From Cupriavidus pauculus (GTDB lineage: Bacteria; Pseudomonadota; Gammaproteobacteria; Burkholderiales; Burkholderiaceae): a DNA stretch of 64,000 nucleotides. The stretch spans positions 62,001 through 126,000 of the forward strand of contig NZ_VZOW01000014.1 of the NCBI RefSeq assembly GCF_008801835.1, written 5' to 3'. The notes under the pieces are model-generated. The model saw nothing but the letters and a program-made list of their open reading frames with translations. It was not told the DNA's origin and searched no databases. The stretch's first letter is position 1, and each line of letters begins with the position of its first letter. This document shows, piece by piece, positions 8,016-16,707 of the stretch. Made by a program: the position numbers and the translations under genes.

Positions 8016-8852
8016 CTAGGCGGCAGCCGATGCACCGCGCTGGCCGGCCGCGACGATCACGTGCGCCTGAATCCTGCCGCTCACCGGGCCGTCGCCATGG
8101 CGCTGCGCGATTGCGTGCGCCGCGCGCTCGATCGCCACTTGCAGCAGCCCGGCATCGCGCGCCTCGATTTCGCCGCGTAGTGGCGTTCCCAGACAATAAG
8201 CCGTAGCGACATCGCGCGCCGAATCCGCGCGGCTGACTTTCTCCAAAGTTTCGATTGCGATGTCGGCAAAGCCGGCGCGGCGCAGATCATCGCGAATCCG
8301 CGCAACATCGTGATAGCCGTGCGGCGTGCGGGCGAGGAATCGGGGTGGATCGTCGGCAAACGAGGCGGCAACAGCCTGGGTGACTTCGTCGGCAAACGCG
8401 TTGTGCTCGATGCGATCCCAGACATTGAAAACAAGCCGGCCGCCGGGCCTGAGCACGCGACGCGCCTCGGCGTAGCCGGCAACGCGGTCGGGAAAGAACA
8501 TCGCGCCGAACTGGCAGCAGACGACGTCGAAGGCGCCATCGTCGAACGGCAGGTGCAGCGCATCGGCCTGCCGCCATTCGATCCGACTGTCGGCGCCCTG
8601 CCGCGCGGCGGCATAGTCGAGCATCGGCTGGTTGAGATCGGTGACCACATAGCGGGCTCGCGGGCCGAGGCGCGGTGCCAATGCGCGCGTGACCGCGCCG
8701 GTGCCGGCAGCCGTTTCGAGCACCGCTTCCGGCGAGCCGGCGGCCACGCGCTGCGCCAGGTCGTCGGCGTAATCCGCGAAGATCAGCGGCACCATCAGCT
8801 TGTCGTAAAACCCGGGGATCGAGCCAGCAAAGATCGTGTCGCGCTCAGTCAT
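8016..8852 (-). CDS. class I SAM-dependent methyltransferase
   Basis: A 278-residue methyltransferase with motif I VLETAAGTGAVTRAL (residues about 44-58), the acidic end of strand 2 at YVVTDLNQPML, motif II region FDVVCCQFGAMFFP and motif III LRPGGRLVFNVWD. This is the UbiE/Methyltransf_11 group; the methyl acceptor is unknown. ATG 8852 is preceded by a G-rich ribosome-binding stretch (seven G). The same frame is open to 9068, but that extension is low complexity and unlike the family. Confidence 0.88.
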   Translation of the reverse strand: MTERDTIFAGSIPGFYDKLMVPLIFADYADDLAQRVAAGSPEAVLETAAGTGAVTRALAPRLGPRARYVVTDLNQPMLDYAAARQGADSRIEWRQADALHLPFDDGAFDVVCCQFGAMFFPDRVAGYAEARRVLRPGGRLVFNVWDRIEHNAFADEVTQAVAASFADDPPRFLARTPHGYHDVARIRDDLRRAGFADIAIETLEKVSRADSARDVATAYCLGTPLRGEIEARDAGLLQVAIERAAHAIAQRHGDGPVSGRIQAHVIVAAGQRGASAAA

Positions 8853-9064
8853 ATTGCCCCCCCTGAAAGCCGTTGCGGGCCCCGCGCCGCTGCCCATCGG
8901 GCGCGCGGGCCAGCGGCCACGCACCATGGTGAACGCGACGGCCGGCGTCGTCAATTCAGCCATTAAGACGCGCGTTTGTGATGCTATATTCCCCACGCCT
9001 GCACGGGCATCCGAGATGCCTTGCGGGTGCCGCCGCTTACGCTCCGCCGAACCGGTTGAAGGCG

Positions 9065-10039
9065 TCAAAGCCCGTTGAGAAACTCGATTAGCGCTGCGTT
9101 GACCACGCCCGGTGCTTCCTGGGGTAGCCAGTGCCCCGCCGCCGCTACAACTTCAGACTTGCGCAGATTTGGCACTGTCTTGGGCATGGCATCGATCATT
9201 TCCCGCATGCCGGGCATGGCCAGCCCCGTATCTCTTTCGCCCACAAGGTAAAGGGCAGGCACTTCGATGCGCAGCCCCTCGAACGCGGCTTGCATTTCCC
9301 AATTTCTGTCCAGATTGCGATAGTAGTTCAGGCCGCCTCGAAAGCCGGAGACTTCGAAGGCGTGCACGAACTCTTCCAGATCGGCGGCCCCAAGCCAATT
9401 CGGCAAAGACGGGAAATCATCGAGAGTATCGAGATATGGCTTGTCCCGCGGCACCAATCCAAACGGATTCGGAGTGCTGGCGTCGCGAACGCCGACGTCG
9501 CCCGAGGCGGAAAAATAGATCTTGCGCAGCGTCGCCCCAACGTCAAGCGCAAGCTCGCGGTCGGCAAGTCCGCATTCGGAAAAGTAATGGGTGTAAAACC
9601 ACGCCTGCTCGTTCTGCGGAAAGAGGCGACTTGGTGCGCAGGGCGCGCGACTCATCATCGGCACGCCAAGCGCCGCGACACCGCGAAATCGATCGGGCCG
9701 TAGCATTGCCGCCTGCCACGCAATAGTTGCGCCCCAATCGTTTCCGACGACCACGGCTTGGCTTTCACCGAGTACGCCAACGAGCGCAACAAGATCGCCG
9801 ATAACGTCGAGCGTCGTGTATTGCCCGATATCTTCGGGGCACTCGCTTAAGCCGTATCCGCGCAAGTCCGGCGCGACAGCATGAAAACCGGCTTGCGCCA
9901 GTGCTGCGAGTTGATGCCGCCACGCATGCGAGGTCTCTGGAAACCCATGGCAAAGTAGCACCAATGGCCCGTTGCCCTGCTCAGCAACATGCAATCGGAT
10001 GCCATTGGCTTCAATAAAGCGATGACGGTGGGCGGTCAT
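9065..10039 (-). CDS. alpha/beta-hydrolase, epoxide hydrolase-like
   Basis: A 324-residue alpha/beta-hydrolase. HGFPE (residues 31-35) is the oxyanion-hole motif of epoxide hydrolases; the nucleophile elbow GNDWGA has Asp101, as in epoxide hydrolases and haloalkane dehalogenases; the catalytic His is about 303 in AAGHWLPQEAP. The lid region has tyrosines (WFYTHYF and NYYRNLDRNWE) of the kind that activate the epoxide. The product is probably a soluble hydrolase of an epoxide or related ester. It is divergent from an Rrf2 regulator 84 bp away, which may control it. Confidence 0.88.
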   Translation of the reverse strand: MTAHRHRFIEANGIRLHVAEQGNGPLVLLCHGFPETSHAWRHQLAALAQAGFHAVAPDLRGYGLSECPEDIGQYTTLDVIGDLVALVGVLGESQAVVVGNDWGATIAWQAAMLRPDRFRGVAALGVPMMSRAPCAPSRLFPQNEQAWFYTHYFSECGLADRELALDVGATLRKIYFSASGDVGVRDASTPNPFGLVPRDKPYLDTLDDFPSLPNWLGAADLEEFVHAFEVSGFRGGLNYYRNLDRNWEMQAAFEGLRIEVPALYLVGERDTGLAMPGMREMIDAMPKTVPNLRKSEVVAAAGHWLPQEAPGVVNAALIEFLNGL

Positions 10040-10082
10040 GTGGGCTCGGTCTTATGATCGTTTGCAACACGGATTGCGTTAG

Positions 10083-10101
10083 CGTAACATCAAACATTAC
10101 G
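10083..10101. promoter_or_regulatory. candidate Rrf2 operator
   Basis: CGTAA and TTACG, a 5-bp perfect inverted repeat separated by nine bases, lies in the 84-bp A/T-rich gap between the divergent hydrolase and Rrf2 genes, 22 bp before the Rrf2 start. The arms are short, so this is tentative. Confidence 0.4.
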
Positions 10102-10123
10102 GAACATCAATAGATCGGTTTTC

Positions 10124-10606
10124 ATGCGACTCGACACCCGACTGGCCCGGCTCCTGCACGTTCTCGTGCACATGCATCTACGCGGTGGTTCGACCACATC
10201 CGACAACATCGCACTGATGCTTCACACCAACCCGGTTGTGGTGCGAAGAACGATGGCAGCGCTGCGGGACGCCGGCTACGTCCAGTCTGCGGGCGGACGA
10301 GGGGGCGGGTGGGAACTCGCGCGAGATCCGGAGGATTTCACGGTAAGGGATGTCTTCGAGGCGATCGCCCATACGACGCTTTTCGCACTGGGCCCCGCCG
10401 ATGACAATCCGGCATGCCCGGTAGAGGCTGCCGTAAATCGCTATCTCAATGACGCCCTTGGTGCCGCGGAAGCGGCGATGCTGCGGATCTTTGGCAAGAA
10501 GAGCCTGGCCACAATCGCCCGCGATGTCACTGCATCGACATCGGGAGAATCCAGCGGCCAAGTCCAAGGCCCAGCGAATGGAAAGCTGCGGCAGACTGGG
10601 CGTTAA
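10124..10606 (+). CDS. Rrf2-family transcriptional regulator
   Basis: A 160-residue winged-helix regulator. The N-terminal MRLDTRLARLLHVLVHMHLR, the helix-turn-helix TSDNIALMLHTNPVVVRRTMAALRDAGYV and the GGRGGGWELARDPEDFTVRDVFEAI wing match the Rrf2 family. Only one Cys is present (residue 98), so it lacks the three-cysteine Fe-S site of IscR/NsrR and resembles YwnA-type members. The last 35 residues are Ser/Gly-rich and probably disordered. It probably regulates the divergent hydrolase. Confidence 0.88.
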   Translation: MRLDTRLARLLHVLVHMHLRGGSTTSDNIALMLHTNPVVVRRTMAALRDAGYVQSAGGRGGGWELARDPEDFTVRDVFEAIAHTTLFALGPADDNPACPVEAAVNRYLNDALGAAEAAMLRIFGKKSLATIARDVTASTSGESSGQVQGPANGKLRQTGR

Positions 10607-10651
10607 CACGACGAATTCGGCTGAATCGCCGGGAACGCCACGACTGCCACT

Positions 10652-13597
10652 TCAGCCGATGTTGCTGTGCGCATCCGCTCCCAGGTATTGCGTGATGTCG
10701 ACGTGATCGATCTGCTCCGGCCGCATGAAGCGCTGCGCATAGCGCAGATACACGCCGGAGGTCAGAAACAGCTCGAACAATTCCGGATCGATATGGTGCT
10801 GGTCGCGGGCCATTGCCATGATGCGGACCGATTCCGATAGCGTCTTGGCCGGCTTGTATGGCCGATCGGCCGCGGTAAGCGCTTCGAAGACATCGGCAAT
10901 CGCCATCATTCTGGCCAGCGGGCTCATTTGTTCGCGATGCAGCCGGCGCGGATAGCCGGTGCCATCCATCTTCTCGTGATGGCTGCCGGCGATTTCCGGC
11001 ACCTGCCGCAGCGCCTTGGGAAACGGCAGTAGCGACAGCATGATCTGCGTCTGCACGATATGGTCCTCGATCTTGAAGCGCTCCTCTGTGCTCAGGGTGC
11101 CGCGCCTCACCATCAGGTTGTGCAGCTCGCCCCGGTTGTAGAGATGCCGCGGCGTATCGAGCTTGAAACCCCACGGATTGTCGGCAGGAATCGTGTCGTG
11201 TGCGGTGCGCTCGATGATGTGTTCGTCCTTGTCCGCCAGCAGCGGCTCCCATGCGGGCAGCGGCTGCGCCGGCACGCGCGCCTTGCGCGACAGTTCCTCG
11301 CGCGAGATGCCGAGCCGGTCGTCCAGCGTGCGTTGCCAAGTGCGCGATGCCACCTGCAGCAGGCGGTCCTTGTGCGCGGCGTCCATGAACTCCGCACCCT
11401 GGTTGCAGGTGGCGACAAAAGCGAAGTCGTCGTCCAGCGCCTGGCATGTCTGGTCACACCGGGCCCTGGCGGCGTGCTCGTCTTCGCCCGCTGCAATTGC
11501 GCGCAGGTAATCGATTTGCGCATCGCGCTTCAGCACTTCAAAACGCATGCGAATCTCGTGGATGCGATCGTGCAACGTTTCCAGCTTGGTGGCCTTGTCG
11601 ATGATGTACTCGGGAGTCGTCACCTTGCCGCAGTCATGCAGCCACGCGGCCACATGCAGCGCCTCTTTTTGCGTATCGGTCATCTGGAACGACTTGTACG
11701 GGCCCTCGGTGGCATCGCAAGCAGCGGCCGCCAGCATCTTTGCCAGATGCGGCACACGTTCGCAATGGCCGCCGGTATGCGGGCTCTTGGCGTCGATGGC
11801 GCCGGCCAGCAACTTGATGAACGCATCGAACAGCACGCGTTGTGCCTCCGTCAGCGCGCGCACCTCGATGGCGCCCGCGCACAGCCCCGACAGCGTCCTG
11901 ACGAAGGCAAGCTGGGCCGCTTCCATCGGGGTGTCGCGCAGCAACAGAATCACGCCCTGCAGCTCTTGCTGGCGCGTGACGAGCGGAATCGCCACGGCAT
12001 GGCTGGCGTCGCCGCACACCAGTCCTTCCAGGCCGGCGGCGCGCAGCGCGTCGATCGGCATGGCGCCGGCCTGCGGCGCCAGCGACACCGCCGCGGAACG
12101 GACCAGCGGCGGGGCCTGTTCGATGGTGGTCGGCGGCACGCGGGCCGACGCATCCTCGCCGGCCCGGTCCAGCGCCGCCCCGGTGTTCAGTGCGTCATCA
12201 TCGGCCAGGTAAAGCACGCCGGCGCGCCCACCCGCGGCGTCGAGCGTCTTGCGCAACAGCAGCGGCAACAGGGTTTCCAGCCGCGATTCGGCCGAGATTG
12301 CCGTCGCGATCGCCAGAAAGCGCTGAATGGTCTGCCGCATGCTCTCGGTGGCCGCGGCCAGCGCATTGACCTCCTTGATGCGCGACCGCGCGGCGACCGG
12401 ATCAAAAAAATCGAACCTGCGGATGGCCTCGACGCCCTCGGCCAGCTTCTGCAGCGGATGCGAAATCCGCCGCGCCGCGAGCCAGATCAGCGGCATTGAC
12501 AGCAATATGACCAGGGCCGTTGCCGCCAGACTCACCAGCGCGCGTTGCCGCGCATCTTTCAGCAGTTCCGCTTGCGGGATGGCCGACACCAGGAACAGCG
12601 GATCGCCGTCGCTTGGCGTCACGCGGTCGATCTGGGTGTACCAGGTCCTGCCGTCAACCGACTCTGTCGCGGCCGCCGAAGCCTTCGCGCCCAGCCTTGC
12701 GATACCCGCGGCCACGTGCGTCAGGATTGGGATACGGTAGCGGGCCGCCGAGGCCGGCACGTCAAGCTGGATCGCGTCGGGCGCTGCGTCGGACTCGGGC
12801 GGCCTCCGGTCGACCGCAAGGACCTTGCCGCCTGCATCCAGCAGCGCAAGCACCGACCCCGGCGTGGTCTCTTCGCGCGCCAGCATCTGGCCGAGCGAAT
12901 CGAGCCTGAAATCTCCGCCGACCACCGCCTGCCGGCCCTGGGCCGGCACCGCCAGCGTTGCGCCCGCGTCCTGGTCGGCAAAGAACATATAGGGATCGGT
13001 GCGGATCAGGCCGCCCGCCGCCATCGCACGGACGTACCACGGTCGTTGCCGCGGGTCGAACTTGCTCGCGAAATCCGCGTCGTCGGCCTGCCCCACCACT
13101 GCCAGGCTCGCATCGAGGAAGATCAGCCGACCCGTTGGTTCTTTGGTGCCTGTCGCCGCCGCATCGACGCTGCGCACGACGTAGGCCGCTGGTTGCGGCG
13201 CCCTGAACAGCCGGCGTTCGGCGTCGGTGCGCAGCAGCCGCATGTAGAAGAAGCTGCCATCGGCGTAACCGAGGTACAGCGACTGCAGGATCGGGGACGT
13301 CTCGAGCGCGTCGCGAATCAGCGCGAGCCTTTGCAGGCGCTGATCGAGGGACCGCGCATCGGCAAGCGAGCTATGACTGATGAGCTTGACGGCCATCTGC
13401 GCCGGGTTCATCAGTTCCTCCACCTCGTCGAGCGTGTGGCGGCTGATGCGGCGCGTGGCATCGGCAGTGGCGGTTTCCAGCGCCTGCTTGGTCATGACGA
13501 AGTTGATGGCGCAGGTCAGCGCCCCGACCACAAGCACCAGGCTCCCGAAAAGCATCCACAGATGGACGTGAAGCGGGAGATCCCTGAGCTTTGGCAT
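10652..13597 (-). CDS. membrane HD-GYP protein with dCache-like sensor, HAMP and GAF-like region
   Basis: A 981-residue inner-membrane protein. Order: TM1 about 13-33; a 320-residue periplasmic sensor (RQRPWYVRAM and DPYMFFADQ resemble double-Cache domains); TM2 about 355-377; HAMP; a GAF-like region about 440-580; then a C-terminal HD-GYP phosphodiesterase. HD metal ligands His654/Asp655 lie in WLHDCGK, and HHEKMDGTGYP is at 873-883. A segment of about 150 residues (about 675-830) is inserted between the HD half and the GYP half, where canonical proteins have a short link. It is predicted to hydrolyse cyclic di-GMP in response to a periplasmic ligand. Start 13597 has AAGGA upstream; an in-frame ATG at 13642 is less likely. 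Confidence 0.87.
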   Translation of the reverse strand: MPKLRDLPLHVHLWMLFGSLVLVVGALTCAINFVMTKQALETATADATRRISRHTLDEVEELMNPAQMAVKLISHSSLADARSLDQRLQRLALIRDALETSPILQSLYLGYADGSFFYMRLLRTDAERRLFRAPQPAAYVVRSVDAAATGTKEPTGRLIFLDASLAVVGQADDADFASKFDPRQRPWYVRAMAAGGLIRTDPYMFFADQDAGATLAVPAQGRQAVVGGDFRLDSLGQMLAREETTPGSVLALLDAGGKVLAVDRRPPESDAAPDAIQLDVPASAARYRIPILTHVAAGIARLGAKASAAATESVDGRTWYTQIDRVTPSDGDPLFLVSAIPQAELLKDARQRALVSLAATALVILLSMPLIWLAARRISHPLQKLAEGVEAIRRFDFFDPVAARSRIKEVNALAAATESMRQTIQRFLAIATAISAESRLETLLPLLLRKTLDAAGGRAGVLYLADDDALNTGAALDRAGEDASARVPPTTIEQAPPLVRSAAVSLAPQAGAMPIDALRAAGLEGLVCGDASHAVAIPLVTRQQELQGVILLLRDTPMEAAQLAFVRTLSGLCAGAIEVRALTEAQRVLFDAFIKLLAGAIDAKSPHTGGHCERVPHLAKMLAAAACDATEGPYKSFQMTDTQKEALHVAAWLHDCGKVTTPEYIIDKATKLETLHDRIHEIRMRFEVLKRDAQIDYLRAIAAGEDEHAARARCDQTCQALDDDFAFVATCNQGAEFMDAAHKDRLLQVASRTWQRTLDDRLGISREELSRKARVPAQPLPAWEPLLADKDEHIIERTAHDTIPADNPWGFKLDTPRHLYNRGELHNLMVRRGTLSTEERFKIEDHIVQTQIMLSLLPFPKALRQVPEIAGSHHEKMDGTGYPRRLHREQMSPLARMMAIADVFEALTAADRPYKPAKTLSESVRIMAMARDQHHIDPELFELFLTSGVYLRYAQRFMRPEQIDHVDITQYLGADAHSNIG

Positions 13598-13983
13598 TGA
13601 ATGTCCTTGGTGGGCGTCGCCTGACGCTTCCGGCGCTTGCAATCGTGGCGTTTGTCGGGGAAAGAGATTTATCGATATCCCCGGATATCTTTACGACACT
13701 TGCGATCTTAGGATGATTTACCAGCATTTGCGATATCGATGATCGCGCCCGCCGCGGCGGCTGTCGTCGCGACGCGCGCAGCCTTGTCCGCGGAATTGTT
13801 TGCTTCCAACAGGAATCGACCCAGTCTGAGAATGCACACACATACAAAATCGGGAAGTAGGCTTGACGTCAATAACGGTTCACGTCGGGCTTTGCCAACA
13901 AGCTGCGGTCTGCGTGTGGGGCGACCCAAGGATTTCCGGGACTGGCATCCCACCGCACACTGCAAGCGATCTCAAAGGGGGAG
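13598..13983. other. non-coding gap upstream of HD-GYP gene
   Basis: 386 bases between the divergent HD-GYP and 65-aa protein genes. Short open frames here have no ribosome-binding site and odd composition, and I do not believe them. Apart from the inverted repeat at 13674-13689 I see no RNA gene or terminator. Confidence 0.5.
13674..13689. promoter_or_regulatory. palindromic operator candidate of the HD-GYP gene
   Basis: GATATCC, two bases, then GGATATC: perfect 7-bp arms, 77 bp upstream of the HD-GYP start codon. A further GATATC occurs at about 13731. It is likely a regulator site; the protein that binds is unknown. Confidence 0.45.
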
Positions 13984-14181
13984 ATGACGATGGACGACCA
14001 TACCCAGATTCTCGTGTGCGGATGCGGTGCGCCTGTACGGATCAGGGAATTGCGCTTCGCGCTGGCCGGTAACCAGGCACGCGACTGGGCGCCCTGCCCG
14101 GTCTGCTACCGCAAGCTCTATCAGATGCGTGTGGACGGCGTGGTTTGCGCCGAGCTGGTGTCAGAGCTGGAGTGGGATTAG
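13984..14181 (+). CDS. small cysteine-rich (zinc-ribbon-like) protein
   Basis: A 65-residue protein with CGCG (Cys12, Cys14) and CPVC (Cys38, Cys41) plus Cys55, an arrangement that could hold one zinc. A strong purine-rich AGGGGGAG ribosome-binding site stands just before ATG 13984 (a second ATG follows two codons later). No family is recognised. It is divergent from the HD-GYP gene and convergent with the MFS gene to the right. The good ribosome site and the cysteine pattern argue that it is real. Confidence 0.6.
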   Translation: MTMDDHTQILVCGCGAPVRIRELRFALAGNQARDWAPCPVCYRKLYQMRVDGVVCAELVSELEWD

Positions 14182-14273
14182 CCGCCTCGGCGCCGACGCG
14201 CAGGTCGACGCCGACGGCCGAATGAAAGCGCACCGCCCACGAGCGTGGCCGGCGCGCCGCGCGCTGCCCGCTT

Positions 14274-14321
14274 ACGGCAGCGCTTATGGCAGCGCTTAAG
14301 GCAGCACTTAAGGCAGCGCTT
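14274..14321. repeat. 12-bp tandem repeat (4 units) at the MFS 3' end
   Basis: Four head-to-tail units of the form (a)(a/c/t)GGCAGCGCTT, at 14274-14285, 14286-14297, 14298-14309 (one base different: GCACTT) and 14310-14321. The array straddles the stop codon of the MFS gene (14308-14310 on the minus strand), so the last sense codons of the transporter come from a repeat unit. Confidence 0.85.
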
Positions 14322-15516
14322 GGCGCCGCGACGTCACGAGCAGCCCGGCAAGGGCGAGCAGTGCGAGCCCGCCGCCGGTGACGACGATGCCTGTCCATCC
14401 GAAGTGGATGTACAGCGTGCTGGCCATCGCCGACCCAACTGCCCCGCCCACGAAGATCGCCGTCATATAGAGGGCGTTCAGCCGTCCGCGGCTCGCTGCG
14501 TCGAGCGCATAGATCGCACGTTGCCCCAGGACCATATTCATCTGGACGGCAAAGTCGAGCAGGATGCCGGTCGCCGCAAGACCGAAGATCGCCACGCTGC
14601 CGCCTGCCATCCCGGGAAGAAAGCTCAGGGCCGCCACGATCAGTGCGGCAAGCGAGGCGAGGCGGCTATGTCCGGCATCGGCAAGGCGGCCGGCAATCGG
14701 CGCAGCCACCGCGCCCAGTGCACCGACCAGCGCAAACAGTCCGATCTGCGATTGCGACAGCCCCAGGCGACCGCCGAGTTCCAGCGGCACGGCTGTCCAG
14801 AAAAGGCTAAAGGCGGCAAACAGAAGGCCCTGCAACAGCGCTCTCTGGCGCAGCACCGAATAACGGCCGAACAGATGCCACAGCGAGGCCAGCAGGCTGC
14901 CGTAGGTGGCGCGATGTTGCGGCACGCGGCGCGGCAACGTCGCTGCAATGATGCCCACGGTGAGCAGCGTCATCACTGCCGCGATGACGAACACCCCGCG
15001 CCATCCCAGCCATTGCGCGGCCATGCTGGACAACGGGCGCGACAGGAGAATGCCGGACAGCAGGCCGCCCATGATGGTGCCGACGGTGCGCCCGCGCAGC
15101 GCTTCTGGCGCCAGATGGGCCGCCAGCGGTATCAGGATCTGCACGCTGACCGAACTGATCCCGAGCAGCAGCGAAACGAGCAGGAACACCGTGGGTTGCG
15201 AAGCCAGCGCGGCGCCCGCCAGGCTGGCCGCGGCCGCCACGCCGCTGACGACCAGCAGGCGGCGGTTTTCGAGCAGATCGGCTAGCGGCACAAGGAAGAA
15301 CAGCCCGATGGCGTAGCCGATCTGGGTCAGCGACACGATCACGCTGGCGCGCTCGAGCGACATGCCAATGGCCGGCGCAATGAGCTCGATGATCGGCTGC
15401 GCGTAGTAGAGATTGGCGACCAGCACGCCGGCGCTAAGGGAAAACAGCGCGACGAGACCTGCGGACATCGGCGCGGCTGCACTGCCTGCAATCGTGGGGG
15501 AGGACTGGGAAGACAT
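14308..15516 (-). CDS. MFS transporter
   Basis: A 402-residue, 12-helix major facilitator. Helix 1 is LFSLSAGVLVANLYYAQPI and loop 2-3 reads PLADLLENRRLLVVSG. It is the same subfamily as the transporter at 6140-7372. The C-terminus is short (SRRQALP) and ends within a tandem repeat. A LysR gene lies upstream on the same strand, with two palindromes in the 102-bp gap, so transcription is probably controlled by that regulator. An AGGAG/GGAG ribosome site stands before ATG 15516. The substrate is unknown; efflux of a small aromatic or drug is typical of the subfamily. Confidence 0.88.
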   Translation of the reverse strand: MSSQSSPTIAGSAAAPMSAGLVALFSLSAGVLVANLYYAQPIIELIAPAIGMSLERASVIVSLTQIGYAIGLFFLVPLADLLENRRLLVVSGVAAAASLAGAALASQPTVFLLVSLLLGISSVSVQILIPLAAHLAPEALRGRTVGTIMGGLLSGILLSRPLSSMAAQWLGWRGVFVIAAVMTLLTVGIIAATLPRRVPQHRATYGSLLASLWHLFGRYSVLRQRALLQGLLFAAFSLFWTAVPLELGGRLGLSQSQIGLFALVGALGAVAAPIAGRLADAGHSRLASLAALIVAALSFLPGMAGGSVAIFGLAATGILLDFAVQMNMVLGQRAIYALDAASRGRLNALYMTAIFVGGAVGSAMASTLYIHFGWTGIVVTGGGLALLALAGLLVTSRRQALP

Positions 15517-15565
15517 GACTCCGGACTCCTGTAAGGGGATGCACGGAGGTTAAGGCCCAGGCGAC

Positions 15566-15604
15566 GTTGCGAGAATCGCAACCGCGCGCAACGCAGCGTT
15601 GCGC
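15566..15604. promoter_or_regulatory. two palindromes between LysR and MFS genes
   Basis: The first, 15566-15582, is GTTGCGA, GAA, TCGCAAC (perfect 7-bp arms) and fits a LysR T-N11-A box. The second, 15586-15604, is GCGCAACGC, A, GCGTTGCGC (perfect 9-bp arms). They lie three bases apart, upstream of the MFS start and after the LysR stop. There is no T-run, so operators are preferred over a terminator. Confidence 0.55.
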
Positions 15605-15618
15605 AGGGGGCAAAGCCG

Positions 15619-16560
15619 TTACGAGCCGCGTGGAGACTGAAGCCCGGTCGGGCCCGGCAGCGTGCCGAGAAAATCGAGAAACGCCGCCACGCGCCGCGAT
15701 CCACGGTGACTGGGCAGATAAAGCGCCGTAATGGACGACGAGGACTGGTTCGGGGTGACTTCCCAGGCGTCCAGCAACGCAACCAGCCGGCCGTCGGCGA
15801 GATCGGCCGCTACCAGCCAGTCCGGCAGCAGGCCGATGCCCAGCCCCGACAGCGCGGCGTCGCGCAGCACTTCGATATTGTTGCTGCGCAGGCTGCCCTG
15901 GACGGGCACTACCACCTTTTGCGCATCCTGGCCGGGCGCCGGCGGGCGAAATGTCCAGACCTGCTCGCGGCCGCCGAAGCTGAATCGCAGGCATCGATGA
16001 TCGACCAGATCGGCCGGCTCGGCCACGGCGGGTTGTGGTTCGAGATAGGACGGGCTGGCAACTACCAGCCGGCGGAAGCGGCCAATCTCGCGCGCGATCA
16101 CGTCATCGTATGCCGATGCACTGCCCAGCCGCACCGAAACATCGATTCGCTGCGCGACGAGATCGACGATCTCGTCTGTCAGTTGCACGTCCAGTTCCAG
16201 CTTCGGATAACGGGCCATCCAGTCGCCGAGGTAAGGCGACACGCAGCAGCGTCCGAATGCCACCGGCAGCGAAACACGCAACTGCCCAACCGGCATCTCG
16301 CCGCGATCGGCGATCAGCGCATCGGCTTCCTCCACCGCTTCGAGGATGCGGCGGGCATGCTGATAGTAATTGGCCCCGGCTTCCGTCACCGTCACCTGTC
16401 GCGTGGACCGGTTCAACAGGACCGCGCCCAGCTCAGTTTCCAAGGCATCGAGCGCGCGCGTCACCGATGACGTGGCCAGCCCCATTCGGCGCGCCGCAGA
16501 CGAAAAACCCTTGGCGTCCACGGTCTCGACGAACGTCTTCAGAGCGAAAAATTTATCCAT
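15619..16560 (-). CDS. LysR-family transcriptional regulator
   Basis: A 313-residue LysR regulator of the CrgA/DsdC-like group. The N-terminal HTH is MDKFFALKTFVETVDAKGF to ARRMGLATSSVTRALDALE, followed by TRQVTVTEAGANYYQHARRIL and a periplasmic-binding-protein-like effector domain (QLRVSLPVAFGRCCVSPYL; GLGIGLLPDWLVAADLADG). The arrangement is unusual in being co-directional with and upstream of its presumed target, the MFS gene; a divergent layout is commoner. Confidence 0.9.
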   Translation of the reverse strand: MDKFFALKTFVETVDAKGFSSAARRMGLATSSVTRALDALETELGAVLLNRSTRQVTVTEAGANYYQHARRILEAVEEADALIADRGEMPVGQLRVSLPVAFGRCCVSPYLGDWMARYPKLELDVQLTDEIVDLVAQRIDVSVRLGSASAYDDVIAREIGRFRRLVVASPSYLEPQPAVAEPADLVDHRCLRFSFGGREQVWTFRPPAPGQDAQKVVVPVQGSLRSNNIEVLRDAALSGLGIGLLPDWLVAADLADGRLVALLDAWEVTPNQSSSSITALYLPSHRGSRRVAAFLDFLGTLPGPTGLQSPRGS

Positions 16561-16707
16561 GCTTCGATGGCGGTTTCGGGGCCGGCAACGCCGCGCCCCG
16601 CTACGGTTGGCAAGCCGCAGCTTACCCCCCGCGCGGCGCCTTCCGCAATCGGCGACACCGATAGCCGGCTAAAGCCGATACCACTGAGCTTGCCGCTTGC
16701 CGCCGGG

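Noticed and set aside
9006..9030. GGCATC-CGA-GATGCC hairpin as terminator of the hydrolase gene
   Set aside because: Six-base stem and no following T-run on the minus strand.
13739..13987. short plus-strand open frame upstream of the 65-aa protein
   Set aside because: No ribosome site, ends inside the next gene's start and has Arg/Ser/Ala-rich non-protein-like composition.
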